Source: Aequorivita echinoideorum (lineage in GTDB: Bacteria; Bacteroidota; Bacteroidia; Flavobacteriales; Flavobacteriaceae). Taken from it: a DNA stretch of 64,000 nt. The notes beneath the pieces are model-generated. The model was not told the DNA's origin. It worked only from the letters and a program-made list of their open reading frames with translations, and did no database searches. The stretch is from assembly GCF_018476645.1 (NCBI RefSeq), contig NZ_JAHCTB010000004.1, forward strand, positions 62,001 to 126,000, written 5' to 3'. Position numbers and translations under genes: made by a program. The first letter of the stretch is position 1. Each line of letters starts with the position of its first letter. Positions 18,415 to 26,782 of this stretch are shown piece after piece.

Positions 18415-19986
18415 ATGTTCCCAAAAATTGACCCAACGAAAACGGAGGCTTGGCAAGCGTTGCAGCATCATTTTTTAGAATTGAAAGATGTGAAGATGCA
18501 ACAGCTTTTTGCCGAAGATAAAGAACGTGCCAATCGATTTTCATTGGCTTGGGAAGATTTTTACATTGATTTTTCAAAAAATAGAATTGCTTCAAAAACC
18601 CTGGATTTGCTTTTAAACTTGGCAGATGAAGTAAAACTGAAGGAAGCAATTGAAGCGCAATTCAACGGTGAGAAAATAAACGAAACCGAAAATAGGGAGG
18701 TTTTGCACACCGCTTTGCGTGATTTCAAAAATGAAAAGCCGGAAGTAACCGAAGCACTTCAAAAGATGAACCTATTTTCTTCGGAAATCATTAATGGAAC
18801 CCACGTAGGTTATACCGGGAAAGCGATTACAGATGTTGTAAACATTGGTATTGGCGGTAGTGATTTGGGTCCTGATATGGTTACCGAAGCGCTTCAGTTT
18901 TATAAAAATCATTTGAATACGCATTATATTTCAAATGTTGACGGCGATCACGTAAAGGAAATTTTAAAAAAAATAAATCCTGAAACAACGCTTTTTATCA
19001 TTGTTTCCAAAACTTTCACTACGCAAGAAACCCTCACAAATGCACAAACTGTGCGCAAGTGGTTTCTAAATACCGCAACTGAAAAGGATATTGAAAAACA
19101 TTTTGTTGCGGTTTCTACCAATTTAAAAGCTGTAACGGATTTTGGAATTTCCGAAGAAAATATTTTCCCAATGTGGGATTGGGTTGGCGGTCGATTTTCA
19201 TTATGGAGTGCCGTGGGGCTTTCTACTTGCTGTGCCATTGGCTATCCTAATTTTGAATTGCTTTTGAAGGGAGCAAATAAAATGGATGTTCATTTTAAAA
19301 ATTCAGAGTTTAAAACAAATATTCCAGTGGTACTTGCCTTACTTTCAATTTGGTACAACAATTTTTTTAAAGCAGAAAGTGAAGCCGTTATCCCGTATTC
19401 TCAGTATCTGACCAAGCTAGTACCGTATTTGCAACAGGCTATTATGGAGAGCAATGGCAAAAGTGTAGACCGCAATGGCAGCAACGTGGAATACCAAACG
19501 GGCACCATTGTTTGGGGAAGCACGGGTACCAATGCGCAGCACGCTTTTTTTCAACTGATCCACCAAGGCAAAAAATTGATTCCAGCAGATTTTATTGTAT
19601 TTGCCGAATCACTGCACGGCAATAGTGATCATCAAAATAAACTTTTGGCAAACTGTTTTGCCCAAACGGAAGCCCTTTTAATGGGAACTTTTGACACTGA
19701 AGTCGAAAATAACTTCAAAAAATTTGAAGGTAATAAACCTACCAATACAATTTTAATAAAAAAATTGACACCAGAAAATCTGGGAAGTTTGATTGCGCTT
19801 TACGAGCACAAAATTTTCGTGCAGGGCGTAATTTGGAATATTTTCAGTTATGACCAATGGGGCGTGGAACTTGGAAAAAAATTGGCAAAGCAAACACTTT
19901 TGGAAATTGAAAGTAGAAATCCATCAAAATCAGAAAATACTTCTACCCGAAATCTCATAAATCAGGTTTTCTATTTCAAGGAATAA
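18415..19986 (+). CDS. pgi: Glucose-6-phosphate isomerase
   Basis: A 523-residue phosphoglucose isomerase that interconverts glucose 6-phosphate and fructose 6-phosphate. Motifs include [19 protein letters not shown] (phosphate binding), ISNVDGDHV, the first signature [15 protein letters not shown], the catalytic Glu segment [12 protein letters not shown], the catalytic His in [16 protein letters not shown] and the second signature [13 protein letters not shown]. It is the last gene of the glycolytic run and a little shorter than enterobacterial enzymes, with no missing motif. Confidence 0.96.
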   Translation: MFPKIDPTKTEAWQALQHHFLELKDVKMQQLFAEDKERANRFSLAWEDFYIDFSKNRIASKTLDLLLNLADEVKLKEAIEAQFNGEKINETENREVLHTALRDFKNEKPEVTEALQKMNLFSSEIINGTHVGYTGKAITDVVNIGIGGSDLGPDMVTEALQFYKNHLNTHYISNVDGDHVKEILKKINPETTLFIIVSKTFTTQETLTNAQTVRKWFLNTATEKDIEKHFVAVSTNLKAVTDFGISEENIFPMWDWVGGRFSLWSAVGLSTCCAIGYPNFELLLKGANKMDVHFKNSEFKTNIPVVLALLSIWYNNFFKAESEAVIPYSQYLTKLVPYLQQAIMESNGKSVDRNGSNVEYQTGTIVWGSTGTNAQHAFFQLIHQGKKLIPADFIVFAESLHGNSDHQNKLLANCFAQTEALLMGTFDTEVENNFKKFEGNKPTNTILIKKLTPENLGSLIALYEHKIFVQGVIWNIFSYDQWGVELGKKLAKQTLLEIESRNPSKSENTSTRNLINQVFYFKE

Positions 19987-20077
19987 TTTTTACCCGCTAA
20001 TAATTATATCTCACATTTCATAAGATAATTTTAGTATCTTCATCGTTCATTCTCCCCATTTTTGAAATCATCATAAT

Positions 20078-21619
20078 ATGCTAACAAAAGTTTACGGCAG
20101 TGCTGTTTTTGGGGTAGAGGCTACCACCATAACGGTAGAAGTCAATGTAGATAGTGGCATCGGCTACCATTTAGTTGGTTTGCCTGATAATGCCATTCGC
20201 GAGAGTAATTACAGAATTGCGGCCGCTCTTCAAAATAATGGGTATAAAATTCCAGGTAAAAAACTGATTCTCAATATGTCTCCCGCGGATCTTCGGAAAG
20301 AAGGTTCGGCGTACGATTTGACATTGGCTATGGGGATTTTGGTAGCCACGGAACAGATTGAGGAAAAAAATCCACTCTCGGATTATATAATTATGGGTGA
20401 ACTTTCGCTTGACGGAAAGCTACAGCCCATTCGTGGGGCGCTGCCTATTGCTATAAAAGCGAAGGACGAAGGTTTTAAAGGATTTATTCTTCCGAAGCAA
20501 AACGCCAAGGAAGCCGCAATAGTTGACGGTATTGAAGTTTATGGAATTGAAAACATAAGCGAGGTAATTGATTTTTTCAACGAAGATATTCCGTTACAGC
20601 AGGTGCAGGTAGATATGCAGGCCGAATTTTACAACAATCTTGATAACCCGGAATTTGATTTTGCCGATGTAAAAGGTCAGGAATCCATAAAACGATGTAT
20701 GGAAATTGCCGCTGCCGGCGGACACAATATTATATTGATTGGTCCACCAGGCTCCGGAAAAACCATGCTTGCCAAACGCTTGCCCAGCATACTTCCGCCA
20801 ATGACGCTTCAGGAAAGTCTGGAGACAACTAAAATTCACAGTGTAGCTGGCAGAACGATAGAAAAGGGAGGGATTATGACCGCAAGACCTTTTCGAAGTC
20901 CGCATCATACCATTTCAGACGTGGCACTTGTGGGCGGTGGGCAATATCCGCAACCGGGGGAAATATCCCTTGCACATAACGGTGTTCTTTTCCTTGACGA
21001 ATTGCCTGAATTCAAACGCGGCGTTCTCGAAGTAATGCGTCAACCGCTGGAAGATCGGGATGTTACTATTTCGCGGGCAAAATTTACAGTGACTTACCCT
21101 TCCAGTTTTATGCTTGTTGCAAGTATGAACCCTAGTCCCGGCGGCTATTTTAACGATCCGGATGCGCCGGTGATGAGTTCACCAGCAGAAATGCAACGCT
21201 ATTTGAGCAAGATTTCTGGGCCACTTTTGGACCGTATTGATATCCACATTGAAGTTACACCTGTTCCCTTCGACAAGCTGAGCGAGGAACGTCGCGGCGA
21301 ACCAAGCACCGTTATTCGTGAGCGGGTTACCAATGCTCGAAAAATTCAAAGTGAACGTTTTAGGGAGTTTGATAACATACATTATAATGCCCAAATGGGT
21401 GTTAAGCAAATTCGCGAATTCTGTAAACTTGACGAGGCATCACTTACATTATTGAAAACGGCAATGGAACGGCTTAACCTCTCCGCACGGGCTTACGATA
21501 GAATTTTAAAAGTTGCACGAACCATTGCAGATTTGGAGGCTTCAGAAAGAATTACGGGAAATCACATTTCAGAAGCTATTCAATATAGAAGTCTGGACCG
21601 TGATGGATGGTTTGGATAA
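20078..21619 (+). CDS. YifB/ComM family Mg-chelatase-like AAA+ ATPase
   Basis: A 513-residue protein. The N-terminal ChlI-like (Lon-protease-fold) domain occupies ~1-170 (VEVNVDSGIGYHLVGLPDNAIRES). The Mg-chelatase-type AAA+ domain follows, with Walker A GPPGSGKT (222-229), Walker B LAHNGVLFLDELPEF and sensor segments. A C-terminal helical domain completes it (LNLSARAYDRILKVARTIADLEASERI). ComM homologues are hexameric helicases that extend branch migration during natural transformation, so a role in recombination is likely. A TATCTTCA element at 20035 may be its -7 box. Confidence 0.93.
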   Translation: MLTKVYGSAVFGVEATTITVEVNVDSGIGYHLVGLPDNAIRESNYRIAAALQNNGYKIPGKKLILNMSPADLRKEGSAYDLTLAMGILVATEQIEEKNPLSDYIIMGELSLDGKLQPIRGALPIAIKAKDEGFKGFILPKQNAKEAAIVDGIEVYGIENISEVIDFFNEDIPLQQVQVDMQAEFYNNLDNPEFDFADVKGQESIKRCMEIAAAGGHNIILIGPPGSGKTMLAKRLPSILPPMTLQESLETTKIHSVAGRTIEKGGIMTARPFRSPHHTISDVALVGGGQYPQPGEISLAHNGVLFLDELPEFKRGVLEVMRQPLEDRDVTISRAKFTVTYPSSFMLVASMNPSPGGYFNDPDAPVMSSPAEMQRYLSKISGPLLDRIDIHIEVTPVPFDKLSEERRGEPSTVIRERVTNARKIQSERFREFDNIHYNAQMGVKQIREFCKLDEASLTLLKTAMERLNLSARAYDRILKVARTIADLEASERITGNHISEAIQYRSLDRDGWFG

Positions 21620-21716
21620 AGAAATGATTATTTTGGCCAGCTATTTTCAAAACTTTTAAAGGAATAAATAAAGTAAGTGGACTTCTAATTTTCAATACCT
21701 TTAAAGAAAATTTTCT

Positions 21717-22844
21717 ATGAAACATCTTTTCATATTTGTAATTGCTATTTTTTGTTTTCAGGGTTGTAAGAATGAAAAAAACCAATTTGAAAAGTCTTCT
21801 GAAATTTCAAATGAAATAAAAGCATATCCGGATCCAATCTATACCATTTCCGAAGCAAATAAACTTATTGATTTACCGCTGCATTGTGTAAATACAGCCT
21901 ATCCATATAAACCCGGAGAAACGCTTGAGAGCGCGGAAGATTTAGTAGAACCCAAAACGGTGCATCCTATTTTCTATGGCTGTTTTGACTGGCATAGCGC
22001 CGTTCACGGCTACTGGTCTATAGTTACATTGCTTCAAAAATTTCCAGAAATGGAACGGGCAGGGGAGGCCAGGGCAATTTTGAAAGAAAAAATTACAGCA
22101 GAAAATGTGGCAATAGAGCTTGCGTTTTATAAAAAAGATATCAATAAAAGTTTTGAAAGGACGTATGGTTGGGCGTGGCTGTTAAAACTCTCGGAAGCGC
22201 TTCACAATTGGGAAGATCCCCAAGCACGAAAAATGGAGCAAAACTTAAAGCCGTTATCAGATTTTATTGTAATGCGCTATAAGGAATTTCTGCCAAAATT
22301 AAATTACCCAATAAGAGTTGGGGAGCACGCAAATACGGCATTCGGACTTACGTTTGCATATGATTATGCCGAAACTTTTAACGATGTTGAATTGCAGCAA
22401 CTCATACATAAACGGGCAAAGGATTATTATATGAACGATAAAAATTGCCCGATGAATTGGGAGCCGAGCGGCTACGATTTTCTTTCGCCGTGTTTGGAGG
22501 AAGTGGATATTATGCGGCGCATTCTTTCACCAGAGGCATTTGTAAGTTGGATGGACCAATTTTTACCAGAATTGGCCAATGAAAATTACAAATTACAAGT
22601 AGGCGAGGTAAGCGATAGAACTGATGGTAAACTGGTGCATCTGGATGGGCTGAACTTTAGCCGAGCGTGGGTTTTTTACGGCTTGGCAAAACAATATCCC
22701 AAATATAAGCATCTACAGAATGTTGCTAATGAACATCTTGCATACTCCTATCCCAATCTTGTGGGCGATACCTATGAAGGTGGCCATTGGCTTGGAAGTT
22801 TTGCTATCTATGCATTGGAGACTATAAAAAATACCGAAGAATAA
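21717..22844 (+). CDS. DUF2891 lipoprotein
   Basis: A 375-residue lipoprotein: signal FIFVIAIFCFQGC with a lipobox Cys, followed by a DUF2891 domain over almost the whole length. Recognisable blocks are HPIFYGCFDWHSAVHGYWSIVTLLQKFPEM, RTYGWAWLLKLSEALHNW, REGEHANTAFGLTFAYDYA-like HANTAFG, PSGYDFLSPCLEEVDIMRRIL and LDGLNFSRAWVFYGLAK. The domain is an all-helical, glycosidase-like toroid by its repeated Trp/His motifs, but no activity is known. TACCTTTA at 21696 is a possible -7 element. Confidence 0.85.
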   Translation: MKHLFIFVIAIFCFQGCKNEKNQFEKSSEISNEIKAYPDPIYTISEANKLIDLPLHCVNTAYPYKPGETLESAEDLVEPKTVHPIFYGCFDWHSAVHGYWSIVTLLQKFPEMERAGEARAILKEKITAENVAIELAFYKKDINKSFERTYGWAWLLKLSEALHNWEDPQARKMEQNLKPLSDFIVMRYKEFLPKLNYPIRVGEHANTAFGLTFAYDYAETFNDVELQQLIHKRAKDYYMNDKNCPMNWEPSGYDFLSPCLEEVDIMRRILSPEAFVSWMDQFLPELANENYKLQVGEVSDRTDGKLVHLDGLNFSRAWVFYGLAKQYPKYKHLQNVANEHLAYSYPNLVGDTYEGGHWLGSFAIYALETIKNTEE

Positions 22845-22890
22845 TTTTTTTACCGTTTCACGAAAATAAGCTTGTTCTTCAAAAGCAATT

Positions 22891-22944
22891 CTATCAATAT
22901 TTAAGTTGAATGGTTATAAATTCAATTGATAGTTATCTTTTTTT
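22891..22944 (+). terminator. Probable terminator after the DUF2891 gene
   Basis: Nested arms CTATCAAT ... ATTGATAG enclose an inner TTGAAT ... ATTCAA stem, followed by a T-rich run (TTATCTTTTTTT). It sits in the convergent gap between the DUF2891 gene and the tail-sheath gene. The stem is AT-rich and interrupted, so confidence is moderate. Confidence 0.45.
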
Positions 22945-22949
22945 CAGAA

Positions 22950-24383
22950 TTAAGACTCCTGTATTTTATGTGAAAATTTCAAAACAATAAATTCTGCTGG
23001 TCTCACTACGGCCATACCAATTTCCACGTTCAATATTCTATTCAAAATATCTTCAGCAGTTATAGTTTCGCCCAATCCGACCCTAACATAAAATGCTTGA
23101 TCCGGTTTTGCCCCAGTAAGTGCTCCAGCCCGCCATTGAAGAGTCAAAAAATTTTCAATCATGGCCCTGATTTTTGCCCAAGTGTTCGCATCATTGGGTT
23201 CGAAAACAAATTGCACCGTAGCTTTTTTCACAGATTCCTCAACCATATTGAAAAACCTACGAACGGAAACATATCGCCACTCGTTGTCATTTCCGGCCAA
23301 TGTGCGCGCACCCCAAACTAGGACGCCCTTACCGGTAAAAGCCCGTATGGCGTTTATGGATTTTCCGCTGCTGTGTACATTTAAGTCCTGTTGGTCTTCG
23401 TTGGTAATTATTTCCGTTGGTTCAATGCAAGAGCTTACAGATTCATTTGCCGGTGCTTTCCAAACGCCCCGCAACTTATCCACGCGTGCGTAAATTCCAG
23501 CCATTGCGCTACTTGGAGGAAGTACTACATAGTGTTGCTCTATTGCAGATTTAATTTTATCGTAAAGAGTTAAATTGAAATCGGCATTCGTAATGTCCGC
23601 CAATTCGGAGAGGTTTTTGCCCTCATACGCGCCGTCTGAAGTAGTATTAGTCTGATCTGTAACCGAATGCGAAATGACAACTTCGGCCTCACTGTAGGAG
23701 AAACTATAGGTTGTTCTCAAAAATGGGTGATAGGCTGCTCCATATTTTAAAAGTGAAACTTCATTTCCCAAAGAAGTTGCAGTGCGCAAAGCGTTGCTGG
23801 AGTTATCAAATGTATCAATCAATACAAACCTATCTTTTAATTTTTGACATTGGATCAATGCTTTGTTGATGAGCGAATAATAGCTGTCCGCAGTAGATAT
23901 GGACAACGCATCGGGAAAAATATACAACGTTGGCTCATCATATTTTTCAAGCTTATTCAATCCTGTTACCAATGCGGCTTGAGTCACGCTACCGGTATCA
24001 TAATTTCCTGCGGAATTGATATAGCAAGGCCCGCCACCATTGTCAAAATACATCCGTATGGCGTAATACATTACATAAGGACTTGTGGTGGGAATGGAAA
24101 CTGATATTTTTTGATTCAGCAATTGTATGGGCGAACCGATGCTAACACTATCTTCAATGCTTACCGCGATTGCATCTTCATTGGGCGCTTTTCCGAAATA
24201 GGTTTCGTACTCCAGCATCGTGCTTATGCGTGTGGAAATATTCAAAAGACTTTTCCCATTTTTTTCGGCATATTCCGTATAGCCAATAAATGCGGGAATT
24301 GCTGTTTCCACTTGGGCTACAGACGGTGGGAAGTTTGTTATTTCCTCCACATAGACACCAGGTGTTTTGTACTTTTTTGCCAT
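22950..24383 (-). CDS. Orphan phage-tail-sheath family protein
   Basis: A 477-residue contractile-sheath protein. The start KYKTPGVYVEEITNFPPSVAQVETAIPAFIGYTEYA is the classic tail-sheath N-terminus (PGVYV-E). The end (FEPNDANTWAKIRAMIENFLTLQWRAGALTGAKPDQAFYVRVG ... RILNVEIGMAVVRPAEFIVLKFSHK) is the conserved sheath C-terminal domain seen in extracellular contractile injection systems and related phages. Normally sheath genes lie with tube, baseplate, spike and AAA+ genes; here the neighbours are a convergent DUF2891 gene and a repeat-rich gap before a glycan locus. Nothing in it looks broken. Confidence 0.9.
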   Translation of the reverse strand: MAKKYKTPGVYVEEITNFPPSVAQVETAIPAFIGYTEYAEKNGKSLLNISTRISTMLEYETYFGKAPNEDAIAVSIEDSVSIGSPIQLLNQKISVSIPTTSPYVMYYAIRMYFDNGGGPCYINSAGNYDTGSVTQAALVTGLNKLEKYDEPTLYIFPDALSISTADSYYSLINKALIQCQKLKDRFVLIDTFDNSSNALRTATSLGNEVSLLKYGAAYHPFLRTTYSFSYSEAEVVISHSVTDQTNTTSDGAYEGKNLSELADITNADFNLTLYDKIKSAIEQHYVVLPPSSAMAGIYARVDKLRGVWKAPANESVSSCIEPTEIITNEDQQDLNVHSSGKSINAIRAFTGKGVLVWGARTLAGNDNEWRYVSVRRFFNMVEESVKKATVQFVFEPNDANTWAKIRAMIENFLTLQWRAGALTGAKPDQAFYVRVGLGETITAEDILNRILNVEIGMAVVRPAEFIVLKFSHKIQES

Positions 24384-24714
24384 AATTTTTTAGTTGACAT
24401 TTATTTCTGAAATTGAAATAATACCATTTTCACAGTCATTAAAACTATATGATGTTATTTCGGTTTTGACAGATGGAAATTTGGTTGGGTATGAGGAATG
24501 GATGGACTTACTTGTCATAAACCAAATTTAGATTATTTCAAATAATTGAACAACAGTTGGTTAGCTTTTTTAGGAAATAATATTTTTTTGTTTTCTTGAT
24601 TGCTTGTGATTTTCCGAATTTTGGGGGTGGCTGTGACATAAGTGTATCGTATTCGTGTTGGAGCTCACCAAACAAAAAAACGTTTGGATAACATGGCGTC
24701 AATTAGATTCATTT
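24384..24714. other. Non-coding gap upstream of the tail-sheath gene
   Basis: About 330 bases with no credible gene. They would contain the minus-strand promoter of the sheath gene. A short inverted repeat CCAAAC-N8-GTTTGG lies at 24668-24687. Beyond it begins the heptamer tract at 24715. Confidence 0.5.
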
Positions 24715-24903
24715 CAATTAACAATTAACAATGATCAATAAACAATGATCAATAAACAATGATCAATATACAATGATCAATATACGATGATCAGTTATTA
24801 CTCATAACTCATAACTCATAACTCATAACTCATAACTCATTACTCATTACTCATCACTAATTATTAATCAATCAAAAATTCATCATTCAAAATTCATAAT
24901 TAT
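24715..24903. repeat. Heptanucleotide-periodic tract 1
   Basis: The tract divides cleanly into 7-mers for 27 units. It begins CAATTAA, CAATTAA, CAATGAT, CAATAAA, with CAATGAT alternating with CAATAAA or CAATATA. It then drifts to TACTCAT, five AACTCAT, two TACTCAT and on to degenerate CAATCAA, AAATTCA, TCATTCA. The phase never slips even though the unit sequence changes. It ends just before the wzm promoter region. Confidence 0.85.
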
Positions 24904-24911
24904 AAAAAATG

Positions 24912-24919
24912 TATCTTAG
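24912..24919 (+). promoter_or_regulatory. Possible -7 element for wzm
   Basis: TATCTTAG is close to TAnnTTTG and lies 36 bases before the wzm start at 24956, immediately after heptamer tract 1. No clear -33 TTTG is seen; the tract occupies that position, so tract length could affect spacing or promoter strength. Confidence 0.4.
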
Positions 24920-24955
24920 CAATCGCAGGAAATCCCCAAACTTCTTCAGAGCTAT

Positions 24956-25798
24956 ATGTCTTTAGAGACAAAAATTTATCAAAAGGAAAATAATCTCAAA
25001 CTTGGGAAATTGGTCAAGGAAAGCTTGGGCGATATGTACAGGTCGCGCTTCTTGGCTAGGCAATTGGCTACCCGCGATATCAAAGCGCAATACAGGCAAA
25101 GTTATTTGGGGATTATCTGGGCCTTTCTTACGCCCCTAGCCACGGCGGCTGTTTGGATATTCTTGAATAAATCCGGTACCATCCAAATTACCGATACCGG
25201 TATCCCATATCCTGTTTACGCTTTTAGCGGTACCCTTTTATGGTCCATAATCACGGAATCCTTAAATGCGCCTACAGCGAGCACCAAGGGAGCTGGGGGA
25301 ATTATTTCAAAAATAAACTTTCCCAAGGAAGCACTTATTGTTTCGGGAATCTATAAAATGCTTTTCAATAGCAGCGTGAAAATCATACTACTTTTGGCTT
25401 TTATATTTTTGTATGGTGTGGGATTCCACTGGAGCCAATTGCTTTTTCCATTTGTAATGCTTGGGGCGGTGCTTTTTGGAACAACCTTGGGGCTGTTTAT
25501 TACCCCGCTGGCCATGCTGTATAGTGACGTTTCAAAAATAATCTCGATGGGACTTTCGTTTGTAATGTATGCCACGCCGGTAGTGTACGCCATCCCCGAA
25601 TCTGGAATTATGAAAACCGTAATGGAGCTTAACCCCTTTACCCCATTTATACTTACGGCGCGAGATACCTTAACCGGTTTGGCACCGGAGTATTTGGTCT
25701 ATATGTTAGTATTATTGGCCACCTGCATCCCTTTGTGTTTTTTGGGACTGGTGTTTTATAGAATTTCAATTCCGGTACTGGTTGAGCGGATGGGTTGA
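24956..25798 (+). CDS. wzm: ABC-2 type polysaccharide export permease
   Basis: A 280-residue inner-membrane permease of the Wzm/KpsM/TagG type. The amphipathic N-terminus carries DMYRSRFLARQLATRDIKAQYRQSYLGIIWAFLTPL, the hallmark of this family. Six hydrophobic segments follow, including ITESLNAPTASTKGAGGIISKINFPKEALIVSG and GLSFVMYATPVVYAIPESGIMKTVMELNPFTPFI. With the Wzt ATPase at 26536 it should export a lipid-linked glycan finished in the cytoplasm. wzm and wzt are normally adjacent; here 740 bases of repeats and a four-helix-bundle gene lie between them. Confidence 0.93.
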   Translation: MSLETKIYQKENNLKLGKLVKESLGDMYRSRFLARQLATRDIKAQYRQSYLGIIWAFLTPLATAAVWIFLNKSGTIQITDTGIPYPVYAFSGTLLWSIITESLNAPTASTKGAGGIISKINFPKEALIVSGIYKMLFNSSVKIILLLAFIFLYGVGFHWSQLLFPFVMLGAVLFGTTLGLFITPLAMLYSDVSKIISMGLSFVMYATPVVYAIPESGIMKTVMELNPFTPFILTARDTLTGLAPEYLVYMLVLLATCIPLCFLGLVFYRISIPVLVERMG

Positions 25799-25803
25799 GG
25801 TTT

Positions 25804-26041
25804 GTTCTCGGTTGTCCGTTCTCGGTTGTCTGTTCTCGGTTGTCTGTTCTCGGTTGTCTGTTCTCGGTTGTCAGTTTTCGGTTATCTGTTCTGGGTTATC
25901 TGTTCTCGGTTGTCGGTTGTCGGTTTTCGGTTTTATGTTCTCGGTTGTCTGTTTTCGGTTGTCTGTTCTCGGTTTTCTGTTCTCAGTTTTCCTTTCGTCT
26001 TACGTCTTACGTCTTAAGTCTTACGTCTTTTGTCTTTCGTC
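25804..26041. repeat. Heptanucleotide-periodic tract 2 (GTTNTCN units)
   Basis: From 25804, 27 consecutive 7-mers follow the pattern GTTCTCG / GTTGTCT / GTTTTCG. Then from 25993 there are seven units of the form TTACGTC / TTTCGTC, all in the same 7-bp phase. After 26041 the pattern continues more loosely (TTTCGTC-like with some 8-mers) to about 26090. The tract begins six bases after the wzm stop. Its unit is the reverse complement of the unit in tract 3. Open frames across it encode only low-complexity sequence and are not called as genes. Confidence 0.88.
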
Positions 26042-26122
26042 CTTTCGTCCTTTCATCCTTTCGTCTTTCGTCTTTCGTCTTTTGTTCTCTGCAATTTGTT
26101 TTTTAGTAAATTTAAGCTTCCT

Positions 26123-26130
26123 TATATTTG
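26123..26130 (+). promoter_or_regulatory. -7 promoter element for the four-helix-bundle gene
   Basis: TATATTTG matches TAnnTTTG exactly and ends four bases before the ATG at 26134; TTTG at 26095-26098 may be the -33 element (24-bp spacing). As at 8315, the message would be nearly leaderless. This suggests the gene has its own promoter inside the wzm-wzt gap. Confidence 0.5.
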
Positions 26131-26133
26131 AAA

Positions 26134-26496
26134 ATGAAATCCTATAAAGATTTAGATATCTATAATTTGGCTTTTCAATATGCGCTTGATGTTCATAAGG
26201 TTTCATTATTATTGCCGAAATTTGAGCTTTACGAAATGGGAAGTCAGCTAAGACGTTCTTCAAAAAGTGTTAAAGACAATATTGTTGAGGGTTATGGGAG
26301 ACGAAAGTACAAACAGGATTTCATTAAGTTTTTGATATATGCCCACGCATCATTGTTAGAATGCCTTTCCCAATTGCAAATGATACAAAATTTATATCCC
26401 AATATTTCCGTTTCTTCATTAATAGAAAATTACGATGCATTGGGAGGTAAAATTCATTCTTTTATAACGTACGTAGAAAATAACTGGAAATTATAA
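26134..26496 (+). CDS. Four helix bundle protein (23S rRNA intervening-sequence protein family)
   Basis: A 120-residue all-helical protein with the family pattern: MKSYKDLDIYNLAFQYALDVHKVSLLLPKFELYEMGSQLRRSSKSVKDNIVEGYGRRKYKQDFIKFLIYAHASLLECLSQLQMI. LR(R)SS-SV--NI-EG is the signature. The family is also related to the Avd accessory protein of diversity-generating retroelements, but no reverse transcriptase is present here. A TTG two codons upstream is possible, but the ATG is preferred. The gene is bounded on both sides by heptamer tracts in inverted orientation, and its stop is three bases before degenerate heptamers begin. It is not expected to take part in glycan export. Confidence 0.88.
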   Translation: MKSYKDLDIYNLAFQYALDVHKVSLLLPKFELYEMGSQLRRSSKSVKDNIVEGYGRRKYKQDFIKFLIYAHASLLECLSQLQMIQNLYPNISVSSLIENYDALGGKIHSFITYVENNWKL

Positions 26497-26498
26497 CC

Positions 26499-26782
26499 CA
26501 CAACCGAGAACCTACAATCCACAACATATAACCCCGTGCCCAAGGAAAATCAACATAAAACAATACAAAATCCACAATTCAAAGAGGACAATCAAAACCG
26601 GACATCCCAGAACGTTCAAAGTAATGCGGACAACCCACAACCTACAACCCAAAACCAAGAACCGATAACCGAGAACCAAGAACCGAGAACCAAGAACCAA
26701 GAACTGACAACCCACAACCGACAACCCACAACCGACAACCCACAACCGACAACTGACAACCCACAACCCACAACCGACAACC
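26499..26782. repeat. Heptanucleotide-periodic tract 3 (NANAACC units), inside the wzt 5' end
   Basis: Five degenerate units (CACAACC, GAGAACC, TACAATC, CACAACA, TATAACC) occupy 26499-26533. Then 22 exact-phase units run from 26629 to 26782 (GACAACC, CACAACC, GAGAACC, AAGAACC). The unit is the reverse complement of tract 2. The 26629-26782 part is inside the wzt reading frame and is read as a 7-residue repeat (QPTTDNP three times at the end), because three heptamers equal seven codons. Confidence 0.9.

Noticed and set aside
22950-24383. Prophage or full contractile injection system.
   Set aside because: No other structural, lysis, integrase or baseplate gene is present on either side.
25782-26147. 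Long open frames in all three forward phases across heptamer tract 2 (SRLSVLGCLFSVV-type sequence).
   Set aside because: A 7-bp repeat free of stop codons is open in every frame; the products are pure low complexity and overlap the wzm end.
26134-26496. Diversity-generating retroelement (Avd-like protein).
   Set aside because: No reverse transcriptase, template repeat or variable-repeat target was found nearby.
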